Positions 5,998 to 9,854 of a DNA stretch of 9,854 nt are shown here, piece by piece. The DNA lies in NCBI GenBank assembly GCA_959600835.1, contig CAUGNQ010000066.1, positions 1 to 9,854 on the forward strand, in the 5' to 3' direction. The notes under the pieces were generated by a model that did no database searches, was not told the DNA's origin, and saw nothing but the letters and a program-made list of their open reading frames with translations. How positions within the stretch are numbered: position 1 is the first letter of the stretch; each line of letters begins with the position of its first letter. The stretch comes from an uncultured Collinsella sp. (GTDB lineage: Bacteria; Actinomycetota; Coriobacteriia; Coriobacteriales; Coriobacteriaceae). Both the position numbers and the translations under genes were made by a program.

Positions 5998-7254
5998 ATG
6001 GCATTGCAATTTACAGAGCGCGAGTTCATTCCCGTGCTGCTCGGTGGCGACATCAACGCCTATTCGGTGGCGCGCGCCTTCTACGAGGAGTACCAGGTCA
6101 AGAGTCTGGTCTTTGGCAAGTATCAGACGGGTCCCGCGTACCGTAGCCAGATTATCGACTACACGCCCAACGTGGATATCGACACCATGCCCGTGATGCT
6201 CAAAACCGTCAACGGCATCGCCCAAGCGCATGCCGATAAGACGATTGTCCTTGTGGGCTGTGGCGATAACTATGTCGCTCTCGTGGCTCAAGCCAAGGAT
6301 GCCCATGAGTTGGCGGATAATATCGTCGCGCCTTACGCTCCCTATAGCATGCTTGAGCAGTGCCAGAAGAAGGAGATCTTCTACGAGCTGTGCGAGAAAC
6401 ATGGCGTGCCCTATCCGCATACCTTTACCTTCACCATGGCGATGCTGAACGCCCAAGGCGAGGCACCTGCCGAAGTGCTCGACCAGATTGACTTCCCCTA
6501 CCCGATGATCCTGAAGCCTTCCGATGGCATCATGTGGTGGCAGCATGAGTTCGAGGGCCAGAAAAAGGCCTATGAGATTGCCGACCGTGCCGAGCTGGAA
6601 CAGGTCATCCGCGACTCGTATGCCAGCGGCTACACCGACGACCTGATCTTGCAGGATCGCGTGCCCGGCAACGACGAGTACATGCGCGTGCTCACCAGCT
6701 ATTCCGACCGCAACGGCAAGGTCCGCATGATGTGCCTGGGTCACGTGCTGCTCGAGGAGCATCAGCCCCATGGCGTCGGTAATCACGCCTGCATCATCAC
6801 CGAGCCCAATGACGAGCTCATGGGCGGCGTGCGCAAGTTGCTCGAGGACCTTCACTTTGTGGGCTATTCCAACTTTGACGTTAAGTACGACGAGCGCGAC
6901 GGCTCGTTTAAGTTCTTCGATTTCAACACGCGCCAAGGCCGCAGCAACTACTACGTCACCAACAGCGGCTTTAACGTTGCCAAGTATGTGGTGGACGAGT
7001 ATGTGTTCAACCGCCCGTTTGAGCCGGAGTTTGTGACGGCGCAGGACGAGGCGCTGTGGATGGTCGTCCCCATGGGCGTCGTCGACAAGTACGTCAAGGA
7101 TCCCGAGCTGCGCGCTAAGGTGCATCGCCTGGACAAGGAAGGCAAGGGCGCCGACCCTTCGTTTATGAAGGGCGACTTTGTCTTTAACCGCTGGCTGCGC
7201 ATGTGGCACACCAAGCTGCGCCACTTTAAGCTGTTCAAGACGTATTACAAGTAG
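5998..7254 (+). CDS. ATP-grasp ligase, D-aspartate ligase type
   Basis: The product of 418 residues matches the carboxylate-amine ligase branch of the ATP-grasp superfamily and most resembles D-aspartate ligases, which attach beta-carboxyl-activated D-Asp to the side-chain amine of residue 3 of the peptidoglycan precursor in the cytoplasm. Visible features: an N-terminal nucleotide-type fold with LLGGDINAYSVARAFYEEY; ILKPSDGIMWW with Lys173 as a likely ATP contact; LILQDRVPGNDEYMR at the hinge; and FFDFNTRQGRSN with Asp308 and Asn310 as likely metal ligands. The basic tail (MWHTKLRHFKLFKTYYK) could touch the membrane. ATG at 5998 has AGGAAG five bases upstream. An aspartate racemase gene follows 84 bases after the stop, which supports D-Asp as substrate, as in Enterococcus and Lactococcus loci. 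The exact acceptor (Lys or Orn) cannot be read from the sequence. Confidence 0.82.
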   Translation: MALQFTEREFIPVLLGGDINAYSVARAFYEEYQVKSLVFGKYQTGPAYRSQIIDYTPNVDIDTMPVMLKTVNGIAQAHADKTIVLVGCGDNYVALVAQAKDAHELADNIVAPYAPYSMLEQCQKKEIFYELCEKHGVPYPHTFTFTMAMLNAQGEAPAEVLDQIDFPYPMILKPSDGIMWWQHEFEGQKKAYEIADRAELEQVIRDSYASGYTDDLILQDRVPGNDEYMRVLTSYSDRNGKVRMMCLGHVLLEEHQPHGVGNHACIITEPNDELMGGVRKLLEDLHFVGYSNFDVKYDERDGSFKFFDFNTRQGRSNYYVTNSGFNVAKYVVDEYVFNRPFEPEFVTAQDEALWMVVPMGVVDKYVKDPELRAKVHRLDKEGKGADPSFMKGDFVFNRWLRMWHTKLRHFKLFKTYYK

Positions 7255-7263
7255 ATGAGTGCG

Positions 7264-7293
7264 GCGCCCGTCCGGTTTACATCGGGCGGGCGC
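7264..7293 (+). other. GC-rich hairpin between ligase and racemase
   Basis: GCGCCCGTCCG (7264-7274) pairs with CGGGCGGGCGC (7283-7293) around an eight-base loop; the only imperfect pair is a G-U wobble in RNA. It starts nine bases after the ligase stop. No T-tract follows, so it is not a standard terminator; it may protect the mRNA 3' end, partly stop readthrough, or act with the -10 box next to it. Confidence 0.65.
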
Positions 7294-7296
7294 GGG

Positions 7297-7302
7297 TATG
7301 AT
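7297..7302 (+). promoter_or_regulatory. Candidate -10 box TATGAT of the racemase gene
   Basis: TATGAT lies three bases after the hairpin. A possible -35, TTTACA at 7276-7281 in the hairpin loop, is 15 bases upstream, slightly short. A transcript would start near 7309 and leave about 30 bases before ATG 7339, including AAGGAGG. This suggests the racemase can be transcribed on its own. Confidence 0.45.
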
Positions 7303-7338
7303 ACGCGCAATTGCGCATGCGTCACCAAGGAGGCGGCG

Positions 7339-8085
7339 ATGGAAAAGCTGGGAGTTATCGGCGGCATGGGCGCCGAGGCCACGTCGTATTACTACGACCA
7401 GGTGGTGCGTCATACGGCTGCTGCCTGCGATCAGGAACATATCGACATGGTGGTGCTCTCCAAGTCGACCATGCCCGACCGCACGCTGGCCATTAAGACC
7501 GGCGAGCATGCCAAGTTGCTGGCGGCCATGAAAGAGTGTGCTCAGGCACTCGAGTCGCTGGGCTGTGCGCACATAGCGATTCCCTGCAACACGTCACACT
7601 ACTTCTACGACCAGATCCAGTCGTTTACGAAGGTGCCGATTATCCACATGCCGCGTGAGTCGGTGCGCTATGCCCTTGCGGGCGCGGTGATGGGGGAGTG
7701 CGAGTTCGACCCCAACCTGAGTATGCCGGCCGAGCCGGTGCACAAGATTGGCATCATGGGCACTGACGGAACCGTGGGCGCGGGCGTCTACGGCCGCGAA
7801 TGCGAGGCTGCGGGTGTCGAGGTCGTCTATCCCAGCGAGAAACGTCAGAACGATGTGATGTCGCTTATCTACGATGATGTGAAGGCCGGACGTGAGCCCG
7901 ATATGGATAAGTTTGACCGCGTGATGTGGGAGTTCGCCCGTAGCGGCTGCGACCGCGTCATTCTGGCCTGCACCGAGCTATCGGTGCTGCAGAAGTACCG
8001 AGAGATGCCCGAGATCACCCTCGATGCCATGGACGTCCTGGTGCGCGAATCCATCATCCGCAGCGCCGCCCCCTACCGCCTCTAG
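7339..8085 (+). CDS. Aspartate/glutamate racemase family protein
   Basis: The product of 248 residues belongs to the cofactor-independent Asp/Glu racemase family. Two Cys act as acid and base: Cys83 in PCNTSH and Cys211 in LACTEL, both present in their usual motifs. The N-terminus GVIGGMGAEATSYYYDQVV is typical of the aspartate racemase subgroup rather than of MurI. The expected reaction is L-Asp to D-Asp in the cytoplasm, feeding the D-Asp ligase encoded just upstream. The family also includes enzymes for other amino acids, so substrate is inferred from context. ATG at 7339 is chosen because AAGGAGG precedes it by five bases; an in-frame ATG at 7255 would add 28 residues that read through the hairpin and the -10 box and do not resemble the family. 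A second hairpin sequence between the Cys residues (about 120-145) makes this copy a little longer than short racemases. Confidence 0.85.
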   Translation: MEKLGVIGGMGAEATSYYYDQVVRHTAAACDQEHIDMVVLSKSTMPDRTLAIKTGEHAKLLAAMKECAQALESLGCAHIAIPCNTSHYFYDQIQSFTKVPIIHMPRESVRYALAGAVMGECEFDPNLSMPAEPVHKIGIMGTDGTVGAGVYGRECEAAGVEVVYPSEKRQNDVMSLIYDDVKAGREPDMDKFDRVMWEFARSGCDRVILACTELSVLQKYREMPEITLDAMDVLVRESIIRSAAPYRL

Positions 8086-8093
8086 CTTCCGAC

Positions 8094-8123
8094 CTGCCAA
8101 AAAAGACAGGTTAATTTTGGTAG
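8094..8123 (+). other. Weak stem-loop after the racemase gene
   Basis: CTGCCAAAA (8094-8102) can pair with TTTTGGTAG (8115-8123) with one G-U wobble. An alternative small stem is ACCTG/CAGGT (8092-8096 with 8107-8111). It is followed by ATTTTAT. It could be a first, weak stop for the racemase transcript ahead of the stronger hairpin downstream. Confidence 0.35.
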
Positions 8124-8143
8124 ATTTTATCTGGTGAAACAGT

Positions 8144-8180
8144 AAAGGCCTCGGCTCGTTTGGTGCGAGCCGAGGCCTTT
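8144..8180. terminator. Strong bidirectional terminator
   Basis: A 15-bp perfect stem AAAGGCCTCGGCTCG (8144-8158) pairs with CGAGCCGAGGCCTTT (8166-8180) around a seven-base loop. The plus strand has TTTT at the 3' side and the minus strand TTTACTG. It lies between convergent genes ending at 8085 (plus) and 8210 (minus) and can serve both. Confidence 0.9.
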
Positions 8181-8209
8181 TGCGTTGGGCGGTTGCTATC
8201 GGTGGCGAA

Positions 8210-8956
8210 CTAGAACAGGAAGCCGATGGCGATGAGGGCGATGCTGACGATGAGCACGGCGATGTCCAGGCCCTTGATGGGGTAGCGCTTGTACGAGCTA
8301 GCGCGTGTACGCAGATAGAAGCCGCGCTGTTCTGCCGCCAAGGCTGTGGCATCGGTCTTGCCCACGCTCGAGATGAGCAGTGGCACGCACAGTGGCAGCA
8401 TGAGCTTAAGCTTCTTGATGGGGTTCTTGGTGTCGTACTCGACGCCGCGTGCGGTCTGCGCCTCCATGATGGCGTTCATCTCCTGACCAAACACCGGCAC
8501 AAAGCGTAGCGCCGTGGTAAAGGTGAAAGCATAGCGATACGGTACGTGCAGCACCTCGACGCAGGCGTTGGCAAGGTCGTTGAGCTTGGTCACCATGAGC
8601 ATGAGGATGAGCGGTAACGCCACACCCAGCAGGCGCAGGCAGGCCTTCGATCCCGTGATGAGGCCCGTGTCGGTGATAAAGCCCCACACCACGTTGCCAT
8701 CGCGCATAAAGGCTAGCTGGAGCACCAGCATGATAAGCGCGAGCGGAATCAGCAACTTGAGCAACGAGAACAGACGGTCGACGACACCGGCATAGGCGCC
8801 CAGTGCGAGGGTGAGTGCCAAAAAGCCCAACAGCGCCACGTAGGTGTCGGACAGGAAGATGCCGATGATGATGGCGGCGGCAAGGCCCAGTTTGACGACC
8901 GGGTTCAAGCGGTGCAGCAGTGTGTCGCCCGGCATATAGTCGATGACGTTAACCAC
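8210..8956 (-). CDS. ecfT: ECF transporter transmembrane protein EcfT
   Basis: The product of 248 residues is the T component of an energy-coupling-factor (ECF) importer, joining two ATPases to a substrate-binding S protein. After the N-terminus (MPGDTLLHRLNPVVKLGLAA, where LNP-K is typical of the family) come several hydrophobic segments (about 22-56, 62-84, 106-123), a long amphipathic region, and a final segment (230-248). The two coupling motifs that contact the ATPases are present: Ala-Arg-Gly at 169-171 and Gln-Arg-Gly at 210-212. GTG at 8956 is preferred because AAGGAG lies ten bases upstream; the in-frame ATG at 8989 would put that site inside the gene. The start overlaps the stop of the ATPase gene by eight bases, so translation is probably coupled. 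No S component is visible; the substrate is unknown. Confidence 0.88.
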   Translation of the reverse strand: MVNVIDYMPGDTLLHRLNPVVKLGLAAAIIIGIFLSDTYVALLGFLALTLALGAYAGVVDRLFSLLKLLIPLALIMLVLQLAFMRDGNVVWGFITDTGLITGSKACLRLLGVALPLILMLMVTKLNDLANACVEVLHVPYRYAFTFTTALRFVPVFGQEMNAIMEAQTARGVEYDTKNPIKKLKLMLPLCVPLLISSVGKTDATALAAEQRGFYLRTRASSYKRYPIKGLDIAVLIVSIALIAIGFLF

Positions 8957-9854
8957 GGTGGACCATCTCCTTGGTAATTCGAACGACATCGGTGACCTCG
9001 CTCACCTGCGCAAAAGCGGGCGAGACGGAAGATGCCAGACGGCGCGAGAGTTCAATAACCTGGGGAGGCTCCACGTAGGCACGCCGCATGAGATCGATGT
9101 TCGAGAATAGCTCGTGCGTGCGGCCGCGGTCGAGGATGTGACCGTCGGCCATTACTACGATACGCTCGGCAAAGTCGGAAACAACTTCCATATCGTGGCA
9201 GACCATGATAACGGCGCAGCCGCGCTCGGCCATGGTGCGCACCGTTTCCATGACGGTCATGCACTCGCGGTAATCAAGGCCGCTCGTGGGCTCGTCGAGC
9301 ACGACGATCTTGGGCTCAACAACTACGACGGAGGCAAGCGCCACCATTTGTCGCTGGCCGCGCGAAAGTGAGAAAGGTGCCTCATCGGCAGGCAGGCCAA
9401 AGCGGTCGGTAACAAGTTGAGCACGACGCAGAGCCTCGGCGCGGTCCATGCCGCCAAGTTCCAGGCCAAAAGCGACCTCGTCGAGTACGGTATCCTTGCA
9501 GATCTGGCGGTCGGGGTTTTGGAAGAGCGTTGCGACCTCGCGGGCAATGCGGCTCGTGGGGACCGCGGCGGTATCCAGCCCCGTAACGCGCACGCTGCCC
9601 GAGGCGGGCTTAAGCAGGCCTGTGAGCAGCTTGGTGAGCGTGGTCTTGCCGGCACCGTTTTGGCCGACGATGCCCACGAGCTCGCCGGGATAGAGGGTCA
9701 GGTTGAGGTCGTGGACGGCGGCGCCGCCATTGGGATAGGCAAACTCAACATGGTCGAAGGTGAGTACGGGTTCGGCGTCCTTGGCGTGCGGGCGTAACGA
9801 CGGTGCGTGCGGTGAGCCGGCGGGTGCCTGAATGTCGCTGCTTGCGTGTGCGGG
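8949..9854 (-). CDS. ECF transporter ATPase, C-terminal part (cut by window edge)
   Basis: The open frame runs off the window; 301 residues are visible. It is an ABC ATPase of the ECF/cobalt type: Walker A GQNGAGKT at visible residues 64-71, Q-loop LFQNPD, signature LSRGQ, Walker B IVVLDEPTSG followed by the D-loop SGLD, and His of the H-loop in VCHD. The C-terminal extension (about 60 residues after the H-loop region, ending RITKEMVHRG) is typical of ECF ATPases. It powers import with EcfT. Before the domain start (PVLTFDHVEFAYPNGGAAVH) is a Pro/Ala/His/Ser-rich stretch of about 27 residues that looks like a linker. This suggests the gene begins further upstream and encodes two fused ATPase domains, as in YkoD-like proteins. 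GTG at 9677 lies within the ATPase fold and is not the start. Confidence 0.88.
   Translation of the reverse strand, partial: PAHASSDIQAPAGSPHAPSLRPHAKDAEPVLTFDHVEFAYPNGGAAVHDLNLTLYPGELVGIVGQNGAGKTTLTKLLTGLLKPASGSVRVTGLDTAAVPTSRIAREVATLFQNPDRQICKDTVLDEVAFGLELGGMDRAEALRRAQLVTDRFGLPADEAPFSLSRGQRQMVALASVVVVEPKIVVLDEPTSGLDYRECMTVMETVRTMAERGCAVIMVCHDMEVVSDFAERIVVMADGHILDRGRTHELFSNIDLMRRAYVEPPQVIELSRRLASSVSPAFAQVSEVTDVVRITKEMVHRG

Noticed and set aside
5980..7572. 530-codon open frame on the minus strand
   Set aside because: It is antisense to the ATP-grasp ligase and the start of the racemase gene, has no ribosome binding site and a composition (very rich in Val, His, Leu, Ala) typical of the reverse of a GC-rich coding strand.
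9417..9797. Plus-strand open frame opposite the ATPase
   Set aside because: Opposite strand of a clear ABC ATPase with all motifs; no independent support.
1..9854. CRISPR array, tRNA, rRNA, insertion sequence or phage module
   Set aside because: No regularly spaced repeats, cloverleaf-like sequences, transposase motifs or phage proteins were seen on either strand.

Overview
The window most likely comes from a gut actinobacterium of the class Coriobacteriia, probably Collinsella or a close relative. This rests on remembered family resemblance and gene style, not on a database search: moderately high GC, GC-rich third positions in the well-kept genes, Gram-positive type secreted and membrane proteins, and a D-aspartate ligase/aspartate racemase pair.

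Layout. The left part (1-2027) is loose and gene-poor. It holds a small membrane protein (60-383), an EcsC-family protein (755-1510), and two long gaps. Both gaps carry what look like decayed genes on the minus strand (about 446-616 and 1540-1920). A perfect 14-bp inverted repeat, whose right arm contains the Shine-Dalgarno sequence, then introduces a plus-strand run of three genes: a membrane-anchored FxLYD-domain protein (2028-2471), a small Xre-like helix-turn-helix protein (2504-2926), and a membrane-anchored Ser/Thr protein kinase with a degenerate glycine loop (about 3025-4404). A strong hairpin (4409-4431) separates the kinase from a convergent secreted coiled-coil protein with a C-terminal lysozyme-like domain (4442-5575, minus).

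The 5576-5997 gap between divergent genes contains a cluster of palindromes that overlaps the likely promoter of the coiled-coil gene. To its right, an ATP-grasp ligase of the D-aspartate ligase type (5998-7254) and an aspartate/glutamate racemase-family protein (7339-8085) form a plausible two-gene unit: the racemase makes D-Asp and the ligase attaches it to the peptidoglycan stem. Together with the secreted wall-active protein across the gap, this makes 4.4-8.1 kb a cell-wall region. A 15-bp-stem terminator (8144-8180) then separates it from a convergent, translationally coupled ECF transporter unit on the minus strand: EcfT (8210-8956) and the C-terminal part of an ATPase (8949-9854, running off the window). 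The linker at the visible N-side of that ATPase suggests two ATPase domains fused in one chain.

I see no CRISPR array, tRNA, rRNA, transposase or phage gene. The points most worth a second look are the SD-containing inverted repeat, the palindrome cluster at 5639-5684, the decayed minus-strand genes, and the recurring GC-rich arm plus TATGAT arrangement before the kinase and the racemase.
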